From Muribaculaceae bacterium (GTDB lineage: Bacteria > Bacteroidota > Bacteroidia > Bacteroidales > Muribaculaceae): DNA of 44,776 nucleotides. Below the pieces are notes generated by a model. That model was given only the letters and a program-made list of their open reading frames with translations. It was not told where the DNA came from and searched no databases. Below are positions 17,340-26,042 of the stretch, one piece after another; the stretch's first letter is position 1, and every line of letters begins with the position of its first letter. Position numbers and translations under genes: made by a program. The stretch lies in assembly GCA_014867205.1 (NCBI GenBank), contig WGUO01000028.1, positions 1 through 44,776 on the forward strand, read 5' to 3'.

Positions 17340-18629
17340 ATGAGGTACTTGATTATAGCGGTTTGTCTGCTCTTGGCGGCAAATGTACTCGCTGATGAGA
17401 TAAGGGTGAAGTCTTTCTCCATGCAGATGGAGCCGATGACCGTGGAGATGCAGCGCAAGGACAACAACGGCGAGGTATGCGCGCTGGTCAAGGTAATCAT
17501 TCCCACCGCGCAGGCGACTTTCGAGGGCAATCTCATAGGCCGGAGTGACTACAAGACCTCCGAATACTGGTGCTACCTTTCACCCGGCAGCAAGCAACTG
17601 AAGGTTAAGTATCCGAACTGCGAGCCATTGATGATTAACTTTGCGGATTTCATTGGCTCCGGCCTTCGCTCAAAGCAGATCTATGAGTTGTCGCTGAGTG
17701 TGCCGACTTCTCATATTACAGGAGGTTCTCCGGTGAGGGGAACTGTGAAGTTATTGCAGCATGAAGACAGGAAGGCCACAAAGGAAGAACTGAGAAAGGG
17801 TCTTCATGTGTATAAGAACTATAACTGGAACGAAGGGACGTCTCAGGAATCCGTTGACCTGTCTCAGGCTCCTTTTGGCACCGGGGATTATACCAATATC
17901 GTTAACTTTAAACTCGACAATGTAAATGTCGGAGACACCCTTTTGTTTGAGAGTGCTCTTCATGAGTCGGTGATGTTCGTAATGACCGACGAAAACGCAG
18001 GTAAGGAAGTGAAGGTCTCGCTGCCCTTGAAAGAGTATGATGTGGGTGGCATTGTGTTGGATGAGATTACCGGAAAGCCGATACCTGGAATAGCGATAAA
18101 ATTGAAAAATCCGAGGCACACAGGAGGATATGTCGAGCGCACAACCGATGAAAACGGGCGCTTCCGTTTTGTGTCCTCACATGTCTGGGGCGAGAAATAC
18201 TGCATCATAAATGCCAACGATACCATTTATCCGGTGGAAACGCACTCGGCATGGCATAGGGGATATCATGATCTGAGTCAGTGGAGCGATTCCGGACCAG
18301 CACAATATTTCGGACTTCGTGATGACAATATCATTACGCTAAGGCCATATCAGTTGGGCATGCGTGTCAAGAACATCCCTGTATCAGATTTGTCGAAATT
18401 GACATTAACAACAGAGGCGGGGAGTGTGGAGGATATAAAGGTTGATGACAACGGAAACTTTATGATTTCTCCATTTTACGAGGGGATGACAGCATATTTA
18501 CGACTTCCCGGCTATAAGACGGTGAAACTCATCATCACCAGGCAACCCGAAATTAAGGCCTATTCTTCTGTACAGACAATCTCTATGAAAAAAGGGGATC
18601 CGTCTGAAATAATAGAGAAGAAAATATAG
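17340..18629 (+). CDS. Exported beta-domain protein with carboxypeptidase-regulatory-like domain
   Basis: The start at 17340 gives a signal peptide (about 1-17, ending VLA-DE); an upstream Met at 17313 is less likely. The 429-residue product has the shared beta domain (about 19-122: NNGEVCALVKV, FEGNLIG, EYWCYLSPGSKQLKV). A long unassigned region follows (about 125-230). A CarboxypepD_reg-like Ig-fold segment comes next (about 232-285: GGIVLDEITGKPIPGIAI, then TTDENGRFRF). The C-terminal part is beta-rich and shows a further strand set. It has no SEL1 repeats. Regulatory-like Ig folds are common in Bacteroidetes surface proteins and receptors. The partner here is unknown. Confidence 0.78.
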   Translation: MRYLIIAVCLLLAANVLADEIRVKSFSMQMEPMTVEMQRKDNNGEVCALVKVIIPTAQATFEGNLIGRSDYKTSEYWCYLSPGSKQLKVKYPNCEPLMINFADFIGSGLRSKQIYELSLSVPTSHITGGSPVRGTVKLLQHEDRKATKEELRKGLHVYKNYNWNEGTSQESVDLSQAPFGTGDYTNIVNFKLDNVNVGDTLLFESALHESVMFVMTDENAGKEVKVSLPLKEYDVGGIVLDEITGKPIPGIAIKLKNPRHTGGYVERTTDENGRFRFVSSHVWGEKYCIINANDTIYPVETHSAWHRGYHDLSQWSDSGPAQYFGLRDDNIITLRPYQLGMRVKNIPVSDLSKLTLTTEAGSVEDIKVDDNGNFMISPFYEGMTAYLRLPGYKTVKLIITRQPEIKAYSSVQTISMKKGDPSEIIEKKI

Positions 18630-18784
18630 ACAAGAACCGGCTAATAGTGCCACCGATATACGCAGATGAGCCTAATTTGTGGATGAAATATGAACACTGC
18701 CAAGGACTCTCCTCTTGGTTGTCTACAATATGCGAAAACAATACTTATCCCATAGGCATACAAGACTTTAACAATACCTGACAA

Positions 18785-20047
18785 ATGAAAATATATATCT
18801 TGATATTGATGGCCCTGATGTCGTCGGTAGTGTGCCTCGGACAGGATTTTAGGGTTGTGTCGTCGGGGCGGGTCGCAACCGACCTGTCGGCGCGGACTGA
18901 GAAACGGCTGGACCTTAACGGCCGGGAGTGCGGACTCGTCAAGGTGAATTGCATCCTCGACGGTATCTCGTTTGAGGGAAATGTGGTCGGGGAGGTAGGT
19001 CTCCGAAACGGTGTCTACTGGGTATATCTCACTTCCGGCTCGAAAGAACTCTCCATACTGCATCCGCGTGTCCTTCCCCTCCATGTCAGCCTTAGGGAAG
19101 TGGAGGGTGAACCGGTGGAAGCCGGAGTTACTTACAACCTCACCCTCGGAATCCCCGATGCCCTTTATGCCGCAGTGATAAAGGATGCCGGTCTCGACGC
19201 GCCACAGGGAAATACAGTCTTGTCAGTAGCAGAAGATTCCAAGGCAATGCAGATCTGCAGACTTGGTGATGACTATTACAACGGGAATGGCGTTCCGCAG
19301 GACTATGATAAGGCAGTTACCTTCTATCAGGAGGCATCGAAACTCGGCTGCGACGTGGCCGACTACAAACTTGGCGACTGCTACTATTTCGGCAAGGGGG
19401 TGAAGCAGGATTATAAGAAGGCGCTGGAATACTACTACCGGGCGGCCGAACAGGGAAACGCCGATGCGCAGTTCAGTATCGGTGTCTGTTACCGCCACGG
19501 CAATGGCGTGAAGAGGGATACCGCCATGCAGATCCTCTGGTACAAGAAGGCTGCCGAGCAGGGCAATCTTCCGGCTATGGTCAATCTCGGCGCGCACTAC
19601 TATTATGGCGACGGCGTGCCGCAGGATTACGAGCAGGCCGTCAGGTACTACCGCATGGCTGGTGATGACGTGAATGCACAGCAGAACTTGGCGGAATGCT
19701 ACATGAATGGCTACGGGGCGGACCGCGATCTCTCTAAGGCCCGGGAAATTTATCTCAAGGTCTTAGATAGCACAGGAGGCGACGACAGCGACCTTATGCT
19801 GAAGATAGGCAACGCATATTTCGCCGACGGAACGGATGTCGGTAAGGCCGCTGCCTGCGGGTGGTTTGAGAAGGCAGCCGATTTAGGTAACAAATATGCG
19901 GCCCGCAATCTCGGTGTCTGCCATTACAATGGCTGGGGTGTGGCCAAAGACCCGGAGAAGGGTGTCCTCTGGCTGCGCAAAGCCGCCGACCTCGGCAATG
20001 ACGAGGCGCGGGACCTCCTCAAGACCCTCCCGGCGCCTCGGGACTGA
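18785..20047 (+). CDS. Exported beta-domain + SEL1-repeat protein
   Basis: The 420-residue protein has a signal peptide (about 1-19, ending CLGQ), the shared beta domain (about 21-128: LNGRECGLVKV, FEGNVVGEV, VYWVYLTSGSKEL) and SEL1 repeats (about 152-418), with typical G-N-G-V-P-Q-D-Y-D-K-A units. It is the last of the five beta-domain genes and follows a 155-bp gap in which I saw no convincing promoter or hairpin. It may still be part of the long transcript. Confidence 0.82.
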   Translation: MKIYILILMALMSSVVCLGQDFRVVSSGRVATDLSARTEKRLDLNGRECGLVKVNCILDGISFEGNVVGEVGLRNGVYWVYLTSGSKELSILHPRVLPLHVSLREVEGEPVEAGVTYNLTLGIPDALYAAVIKDAGLDAPQGNTVLSVAEDSKAMQICRLGDDYYNGNGVPQDYDKAVTFYQEASKLGCDVADYKLGDCYYFGKGVKQDYKKALEYYYRAAEQGNADAQFSIGVCYRHGNGVKRDTAMQILWYKKAAEQGNLPAMVNLGAHYYYGDGVPQDYEQAVRYYRMAGDDVNAQQNLAECYMNGYGADRDLSKAREIYLKVLDSTGGDDSDLMLKIGNAYFADGTDVGKAAACGWFEKAADLGNKYAARNLGVCHYNGWGVAKDPEKGVLWLRKAADLGNDEARDLLKTLPAPRD

Positions 20048-20085
20048 CCAATGAGTAGAGTGAAGAAAATATTACATAATACCGT

Positions 20086-22194
20086 ATGAGAAAAATTGCA
20101 TTATTGACTACATTGCTTGTGGCCTCCGCAATGGGTGCGGGGGCTGTCGGCATTACCTCACCTTCAGGCAGCCTGCGGCTGAATGTCGATGTCGACGCTC
20201 AGGGCACTCCCCGTTATTCTCTTGATTACAAGGGAACGCCGGTCGTGACCGACAGCCGGTTGGGACTCACCGCCGACGAGGTCAGTTTTACAGATGGCCT
20301 CCATATCGCGGGCACAGATACTGTCACCGTCGACAGGGAGTGGGAGCCTGTCTGGGGCGAGTATGACCGGGTGCGTGACCATTTCCGCGAGCTCGCCGTG
20401 AAGTTTGCCTCGGGCGACGGCTTGCGTGAGATTACCGTTCGGTTCCGTCTCTTCGACGACGGTCTCGGTTTCCGCTATGAGTTGCCGGTCAGCAGGCAGG
20501 ACAAGAATTATCTGACGCTGCGTGACGAGGCCACGGAGTTTAATTTTACGGGCGACCATACCCTCTTCTGTATTCCCGGCGATTATGATACCGACGAGTA
20601 TCTCTGGTCAGAGACTACATTCTCGGGACTTCCGGCCGCGCTCGGTTCCTACGGACGCCACAGCGAGGCGCAGCGTGCGGGCGGCAACACCATCCAGACG
20701 CCGATGCTCATCAAGACCGCCGACAGAAAGCCCATATACATCAACGTGCATGAGGCCGCGCTCGACGGGTATCCGGCCATGCTGCTCGATGTCGATACCG
20801 AGGCAAAATCAATGAAGGCTCATCTCGTTCCCGACCGTCTCGGCGTCAGCGCTTATCTCCAGATGCCGTTCAAGACTCCCTGGCGCACGCTGATAGTCAG
20901 TGACGACGCGCGCGACATCCTCGCCTCGCAGCTGGTGCTCAACCTCAACGAGCCTTGCCGCATCGAGGACACCTCATGGATCAAGCCCATGAAGTTTGTC
21001 GGCGTATGGTGGGAGATGTTCACAGGCAATGTCAAGACGTGGGCTTATTCAGACGACGTTCTCGCCAAACCGGGAGTAACCGACTATTCTGCGCTCAAGC
21101 CCAACGGCAGGCATCCGGCCAATACGGAGAATGTAAAGAGGTATATCGATTTCGCGGCCGACAACGGCATCGACGGTGTGCTTGTCGAGGGCTGGAACGA
21201 AGGCTGGGAGGACTGGGCGAGCTACCGCAAGAACCGCCAGTTCCTCTTCGACAAGGCGTATCCCGATTTTGACGTGGCCGAACTGCGCGACTATGCGAAG
21301 TCAAAGGGTGTGAAACTGATTATGCACCATGAGACGGCAGCCAACGCCGCCGACTATGAACTGCAGCTCGACCGTGCGTTCCAATTTATGAAGGATAACA
21401 ACTATGACGCTGTCAAGACCGGCTATGTAGGCGCGATCATACCCCGCTCCGAGCACCACACGTCGCAGTGGATGGTCGACCATGCCCGCCATGTCATAGA
21501 GCGTGCCGCCGACTACAGGATCATGGTCGACAGCCATGAGGCTCCGCGGCCTACCGGCCTCTGCCGCACATACCCCAACTGGCTTGCCCAGGAGTCGGCC
21601 AGAGGCGGAGAGTTCGAGTCGATGGGTGGCAATCCGCCGTCGCACACATGCATACTTCCCTTTACCCGACTCAAGGGTGGCCCGATGGACTACACTCCGG
21701 GCCTGTTCGAGACCCGAATGAGTTATTATGGCGAGGGAAAGGACTCGCAGGCCGGCACGACGCTTGCCCGTCAGCTCGCTCTTTATCTGACGATGCCGTC
21801 GCCTATGCAGATGGCTTGTGACCTGCCTGAGAATTACCAGAGGTTCCCCGGTGCCTTCCAGTTCATCAAGGATGTGCCCGTAGACTGGTCAGACTCTAAA
21901 TATCTTGAGGCCGAGCCGAACCGCTACATCACCGTGGCGCGTCGCGACAAGAACTCCGATGACTGGTATGTCGGGGCGATAACCGACGACAAGCCCCGCG
22001 AGGCTCTGATAGATTTCAGTTTCCTGCCGTCGGGCAACTACACCGCGACAATCTATGAGGATGCCCCCGATGCCGACTGGAAGGATAACCCTCAGGCCTA
22101 TCGCATACGCACCGTCAAGGTAAAGCCCGGAACTAAGATGAGACAGCATCTTGCCCCCGGAGGCGGCGCGGCGATGCGTATAGTCAGGAACTGA
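20086..22194 (+). CDS. GH97 glycoside hydrolase, SusB-type inverting alpha-glucosidase
   Basis: The 702-residue protein has a signal peptide (about 1-20) and the GH97 layout: N-terminal beta-sandwich, (beta/alpha)8 barrel with VLVEGWNEGWEDW, and a C-terminal beta domain. The active-site Glu residues reported for B. thetaiotaomicron SusB (194, 391, 439, 508, 526, 532) are all found here at a constant offset of 23: E171, E368, E416 (in HHE), E485 (in DSHE), E503 and E509. That pattern fits the inverting, calcium-dependent alpha-glucosidase branch and not the retaining branch, which uses an Asp nucleophile. It would act in the periplasm on malto-oligosaccharides or similar alpha-glucosides. It lies 38 bp after the SEL1 gene; no own promoter was found. 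No SusC/SusD pair is in the window. Confidence 0.93.
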   Translation: MRKIALLTTLLVASAMGAGAVGITSPSGSLRLNVDVDAQGTPRYSLDYKGTPVVTDSRLGLTADEVSFTDGLHIAGTDTVTVDREWEPVWGEYDRVRDHFRELAVKFASGDGLREITVRFRLFDDGLGFRYELPVSRQDKNYLTLRDEATEFNFTGDHTLFCIPGDYDTDEYLWSETTFSGLPAALGSYGRHSEAQRAGGNTIQTPMLIKTADRKPIYINVHEAALDGYPAMLLDVDTEAKSMKAHLVPDRLGVSAYLQMPFKTPWRTLIVSDDARDILASQLVLNLNEPCRIEDTSWIKPMKFVGVWWEMFTGNVKTWAYSDDVLAKPGVTDYSALKPNGRHPANTENVKRYIDFAADNGIDGVLVEGWNEGWEDWASYRKNRQFLFDKAYPDFDVAELRDYAKSKGVKLIMHHETAANAADYELQLDRAFQFMKDNNYDAVKTGYVGAIIPRSEHHTSQWMVDHARHVIERAADYRIMVDSHEAPRPTGLCRTYPNWLAQESARGGEFESMGGNPPSHTCILPFTRLKGGPMDYTPGLFETRMSYYGEGKDSQAGTTLARQLALYLTMPSPMQMACDLPENYQRFPGAFQFIKDVPVDWSDSKYLEAEPNRYITVARRDKNSDDWYVGAITDDKPREALIDFSFLPSGNYTATIYEDAPDADWKDNPQAYRIRTVKVKPGTKMRQHLAPGGGAAMRIVRN

Positions 22195-22219
22195 CACCGG
22201 ACACCGCCGTGAGGTGATG

Positions 22220-22260
22220 AGAGAGAGGCAGACAGTCCGTCGGACTGTCTGCCTCTCTCT
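22220..22260. terminator. Perfect 20-bp inverted repeat between convergent genes
   Basis: Arms 22220-22239 and 22241-22260 are exact reverse complements around a single T (in RNA the loop opens to ~5 nt). It sits between the GH97 stop (22194) and the stop of the leftward OPT gene (22289), so it should terminate both directions. Confidence 0.85.
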
Positions 22261-22288
22261 TATAATTTGATTGATTCTATGTCGTAGG

Positions 22289-24268
22289 TCAGAGGGCCTT
22301 CGCGCGCTTGGAGTCCCAGATGAGATAGCCGATCAGCAGCATGTATGCTACGCAGCCGAGTATCTGTGTCGTCTCGAGGCTCATGGGGTTCTGGTACTCG
22401 TATCCGGCAAAGCGTGTGATCGCGGCGAATACTCCGAAGAGCGCGCCGCCGGCGATCAGACCCGACGAGATGAGGGTGCCTCGGTCGCGGCGAGCGTCAT
22501 TGACCTTCTTGTCTTTCGAGGAGTTGCTTACGAAGTATGATACGGCACCTCCTACAAGCATCGGGGTGTTGAGCGACAGCGGAATGAACATTCCGAGGCA
22601 GAAGGCAAGGGCCGGAACTCCGAGCCAATTGAGGATAAGTGCCAGTATAGCGCCGACCATGTAGAGAATCCAGGGTGTGTCACCCCCCATCATCAGAGGC
22701 TCTATTACCTTGGCCATCGCGTTGGCCTGCGGTGCCACAAGCGCGTTGTCGCCTGTGAAGCCGTATACCTGGTTGAGCACGATGATCACGCCTCCGACAG
22801 TAGCTGCCGACACGAGCGTGCCGAGGAATTTCCAGGACTCCTGTTTCTTGGGAGTCGAGCCGAGCCAGTAGCCAATCTTCAGGTCGGTCACGAAACCGCC
22901 GGCCATCGAGAGTGCGGTGCAGACCACGCCGCCAATTACCATTGAGGCCACGATGCCGCTCGTGCCGCTAAGGCCTATGCCGACGAAGATCGCCGACGCG
23001 ATGATCAGTGTCATCAGTGTCATGCCCGATACGGGGTTACTGCCCACGATGGCGATGGCGTTTGCGGCCACTGTGGTGAAGAGGAAGGCGATGAGCGTGA
23101 CTACAAGCCATGCTACCAATGCCTGCCAGAATGTATGGATAACGCCGAACCAGAAGAAGAGGAGCACCGCGATGAGGGCGATGGCGATAAAGAACACCAC
23201 CTTCTTCATCGACAGGTCGACCTGCCAGCGGACCTCCTGCACCTTCTCCTTCGTGCCCTTGAACTCGCGGCCTGCCAAGCCCACTGCGTTGCAGATGATG
23301 GGCCATGACTTCACGATGCCGATCACGCCGGCCATGGCGATGCCGCCGATGCCGATCATGCGTGCATAGTCCTTGAATATGGCGTCGGGGGCCATGGCCT
23401 GCATCTCGGGCGCGCCGTAGGTGCCCATCAGCGGTATGATGATCCACCATACGAATATCGAGCCGGCAAAGATTACGAACGCGTACTTGAGGCCCACTAT
23501 GTATCCGAGTCCGAGCAGCGCGGCGCCGGTATTGCAGCTGAGCACGACCTTGGTCTTCTCGGCTATGGTCTGTCCCCACGCCGAGGCTGTCGACGTGACT
23601 GTCTCAGCCCAGAATCCGAATGTGGCGACGATATAGTCATAGATTCCTCCGATAAGAGAGGCGATGACCAGAGTCTTGGCCTGACCGGAATTCTCTCCAC
23701 CCTTGGTGTCGGACTGCATGCCTGAGGCAAGCACCTGTGTGGTCGCCGTGGCCTCGGGGAAGGGGTACTTGCCGTGCATGTCCTTCACGAAATACTTGCG
23801 GAAGGGTATGAAGAACAATATTCCTAAGATGCCGCCGAGCAGCGAGCTGAGGAATATCTGATAGAAGTTGACCACGATGTCGGGATATGTGCCCTGCAGG
23901 ATGTAGAGTGCCGGGAGCGTGAAGATGGCTCCGGCCACGATTACGCCCGAGCAGCTTCCGATCGACTGTATGATGACGTTCTGGCCTAATGCATTCTTCT
24001 TGCCTAATGCGTTGCTGAGGCCCACGGCGATGATGGCAATCGGAATCGCCGCCTCGAACACCTGGCCGACCTTAAGGCCCAGATAGGCCGCTGCGGCACT
24101 GAACACTATTGCCATAAGCAGGCCCATGCCGACCGAGTAGGGGGTAACTTCCTTCTGGTCGCGGGCCGGATGCATCACCGGGACGTACTTCTCGTCGGCT
24201 GCCAGTTCGCGGAACGCGTTCTCGGGCAGACCGGTGTCGGTTGTGTAGACTTTTTCTTCCTCTTTCAT
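22289..24268 (-). CDS. OPT-family oligopeptide transporter
   Basis: The 659-residue protein is hydrophobic with about 14-16 predicted membrane helices. It begins with the conserved TGLPENAFRELAADEKYVPV block, then the first transmembrane block containing YLGLKVGQVFEA and later SIGSC and GKYPFPEATA motifs typical of the OPT superfamily. Members import oligopeptides or metal-siderophore complexes by proton symport. I chose the Met at 24268 because the family sequence starts just after it and an A-rich stretch precedes it. The open frame extends to 24397, but those extra residues are low in family character. It is monocistronic: terminators flank both sides. Confidence 0.88.
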   Translation of the reverse strand: MKEEEKVYTTDTGLPENAFRELAADEKYVPVMHPARDQKEVTPYSVGMGLLMAIVFSAAAAYLGLKVGQVFEAAIPIAIIAVGLSNALGKKNALGQNVIIQSIGSCSGVIVAGAIFTLPALYILQGTYPDIVVNFYQIFLSSLLGGILGILFFIPFRKYFVKDMHGKYPFPEATATTQVLASGMQSDTKGGENSGQAKTLVIASLIGGIYDYIVATFGFWAETVTSTASAWGQTIAEKTKVVLSCNTGAALLGLGYIVGLKYAFVIFAGSIFVWWIIIPLMGTYGAPEMQAMAPDAIFKDYARMIGIGGIAMAGVIGIVKSWPIICNAVGLAGREFKGTKEKVQEVRWQVDLSMKKVVFFIAIALIAVLLFFWFGVIHTFWQALVAWLVVTLIAFLFTTVAANAIAIVGSNPVSGMTLMTLIIASAIFVGIGLSGTSGIVASMVIGGVVCTALSMAGGFVTDLKIGYWLGSTPKKQESWKFLGTLVSAATVGGVIIVLNQVYGFTGDNALVAPQANAMAKVIEPLMMGGDTPWILYMVGAILALILNWLGVPALAFCLGMFIPLSLNTPMLVGGAVSYFVSNSSKDKKVNDARRDRGTLISSGLIAGGALFGVFAAITRFAGYEYQNPMSLETTQILGCVAYMLLIGYLIWDSKRAKAL

Positions 24269-24428
24269 ATATAAGTTGTTTATTGTTGTCGGTCCGGTCT
24301 TGGATTCCTTGTGCAGAAAGTCTGCGCCACAGGGGGCGAGCCCGGGGTAAGCGTCTGTAGGCCTGTATGGCATCCGCGAGATATAGGATTCTCGCAACTG
24401 CCGCCGGCGGTCTCGGGCCCTTCATCTG

Positions 24429-24436
24429 CAAAGTTA
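24429..24436 (-). promoter_or_regulatory. -7 box for the OPT transporter gene
   Basis: Reads TAACTTTG on the minus strand, an exact TAnnTTTG. Transcription would start near 24422, giving a leader of ~150 nt to the ATG at 24268. It sits directly below the enolase terminator. The -33 element is weak. Confidence 0.55.
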
Positions 24437-24445
24437 AACAAAAAA

Positions 24446-24469
24446 ACCGAAAGTCATAGGACTTCCGGT
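24446..24469 (-). terminator. Terminator of the enolase gene
   Basis: Arms 24446-24455 and 24460-24469 pair with one G-U, around a 4-nt loop. On the minus strand the hairpin is followed by a T-run (plus-strand A-run 24439-24446). It lies 50 bp after the enolase stop. Confidence 0.8.
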
Positions 24470-24519
24470 TTTTATTATTGATTCAAACTGTCTGTTTTGA
24501 TGCAGGCAGCGAGAAAAGC

Positions 24520-25821
24520 TTACGCTTTCTTGATCTTCTTGTAACCATACACAGCGCGGTCGCCGAGTTCCTCCTCGATGCGGAGCAGCTGGTTGTACTT
24601 GGCCATACGGTCTGAGCGGCTTGCCGAACCGGTCTTGATCTGGCCGGCGTTGGTAGCGACAGCGATGTCTGCGATGGTTGCGTCCTCAGTCTCGCCCGAA
24701 CGGTGCGAGATAACTGCGGTGTAGTTGTTGCGCTGAGCCATCTCGACTGCGCGGAGAGTCTCTGTGAGCGAGCCGATCTGGTTAACCTTCACGAGGATCG
24801 AGTTACCGCAGTTGTTTGCGATACCCTTCTCGAGATACTTCACGTTGGTAACGAACAGGTCGTCGCCGACGAGCTGGCAGCGGTCGCCGATGAGCTTCGT
24901 GAGGATCTTCCAGCCCTCCCAGTCGTTCTCGTCCATTCCATCCTCGATTGAGTCGATGGGGTATTTTGTGATAAGTTCCTCGAGATACTTGGCCTGCTCC
25001 TCGCTGGTGAATTTCTTGCCGTTAACCTCCTTGACAGCGCCGTTCTTAAGGTGAGTGTAGTCGTATACACCATCCTGATAGAACTCGGAAGAAGCGCAGT
25101 CGAGGCCGATTGTAACGTCCTTACCGGGCTCGTAGCCGGCCTTTCTGATGGCCTCCATGATTACGTTGAGGGCATCCTCAGTGCCGTCGAGCTTGGGAGC
25201 GAAACCACCCTCGTCGCCTACTGCGGTCGAGAGGCCGCGGGCCTTGAGCACGCTCTTGAGGTTGTGGAACACCTCAGTACCCCAGCGGATGGCCTCCTTG
25301 AATGTGGGAGCGCCTACCGGACGGATCATGAACTCCTGGAAGCAGATGGGGGCGTCAGAGTGGGCGCCACCGTTGATGATGTTCATCATCGGCACGGGCA
25401 GAACGTAGGTGTTCGTGCCGCCGATGTAGCGGTAGAGAGGCATATCGAGATAATTGGCAGCGGCCTTGGCTGTGGCGAGCGAGACGCCGAGGATGGCGTT
25501 GGCGCCGAGGTTCGACTTGGTGGGAGTGCCGTCGAGTGCGAGCATGATCTCATCCACGCCGATCTGGTCGAGCGCGCTGTGGCCCTTGAGTGCCTCTGCG
25601 ATCGGTCCGTTGACATTGGCTACGGCTTTCTGAACGCCCTTGCCCATGTAGCGGCTCTTGTCGCCGTCACGGAGCTCGAGTGCCTCGTTCTCACCTGTAG
25701 AAGCGCCGCTCGGAACGGCTGCACGGCCCATTACGCCGCTTTCAAGTATTACGTCTACCTCTACCGTCGGATTGCCGCGCGAGTCAAGTATCTCGCGACC
25801 GATTACTTTTTCAATTCTCAT
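24520..25821 (-). CDS. eno: Enolase (phosphopyruvate hydratase)
   Basis: This 433-residue protein is full length. It converts 2-phosphoglycerate to phosphoenolpyruvate in glycolysis, as a cytosolic Mg-dependent enzyme. The start IGREILDSRGNPTVEVDV, the active-site loop GASTGENEALELRDGD, the metal-binding region (GLDCASSEFY; IEDGMDENDWEGW; GDDLFVTN) and the signature block SHRSGETEDATIADIAVATN, then QIKTGSASRSDRMAKYNQLLRIE, are all intact. It has its own promoter (-7 at 25970-25977) and a structured ~140-nt leader, and ends in a hairpin terminator. Confidence 0.97.
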   Translation of the reverse strand: MRIEKVIGREILDSRGNPTVEVDVILESGVMGRAAVPSGASTGENEALELRDGDKSRYMGKGVQKAVANVNGPIAEALKGHSALDQIGVDEIMLALDGTPTKSNLGANAILGVSLATAKAAANYLDMPLYRYIGGTNTYVLPVPMMNIINGGAHSDAPICFQEFMIRPVGAPTFKEAIRWGTEVFHNLKSVLKARGLSTAVGDEGGFAPKLDGTEDALNVIMEAIRKAGYEPGKDVTIGLDCASSEFYQDGVYDYTHLKNGAVKEVNGKKFTSEEQAKYLEELITKYPIDSIEDGMDENDWEGWKILTKLIGDRCQLVGDDLFVTNVKYLEKGIANNCGNSILVKVNQIGSLTETLRAVEMAQRNNYTAVISHRSGETEDATIADIAVATNAGQIKTGSASRSDRMAKYNQLLRIEEELGDRAVYGYKKIKKA

Positions 25822-25904
25822 GTCTTGATTAATTTTATTTGGGTTTTGAAACTTTTTTACCTAATTTTGAAGTGCGGTGTCATTGACGATGCAGTCTTTT
25901 CGGA

Positions 25905-25959
25905 GGCGGCTCGCCGACACCCCGAGTGTCTGATTTCCCCTCGCGGGGGTATCTGATAC
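25905..25959 (-). other. Run of small hairpins in the enolase 5' leader
   Basis: Four short palindromes follow each other: 25905-25915 (GGCG/CGCC), 25917-25929 (ACAC/GTGT), 25937-25948 (CCCC, GCGA-type tetraloop on the minus strand, GGGG) and 25949-25959 (GTATC/GATAC). All fall in the first ~60 nt of the predicted enolase transcript. No known riboswitch was recognised. Confidence 0.45.
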
Positions 25960-25969
25960 TTTCCGGACG

Positions 25970-25977
25970 CAAAGTTA
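25970..25977 (-). promoter_or_regulatory. -7 box for enolase
   Basis: Minus strand reads TAACTTTG. It predicts a start near 25963 and a leader of ~140 nt. The same short divergent region must hold the promoter of the rightward helicase gene, whose -7 box I could not place with confidence. Confidence 0.6.
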
Positions 25978-26042
25978 ACAATTTTTTCGCAATTAGCGTT
26001 CTTAATTTTTCATATTTTACACTTCTTTTTTGTAGAGTTAAC

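Noticed and set aside
18685..18783. Short frame (~32 codons) in the gap before the last SEL1 gene
   Set aside because: No start signal or family features; length is expected by chance.
964..20047. Type VI secretion regulatory locus (kinase/PP2C/FHA)
   Set aside because: The kinase-phosphatase-FHA trio also appears in T6SS loci, but no sheath, tube, baseplate or ATPase gene is in the window.
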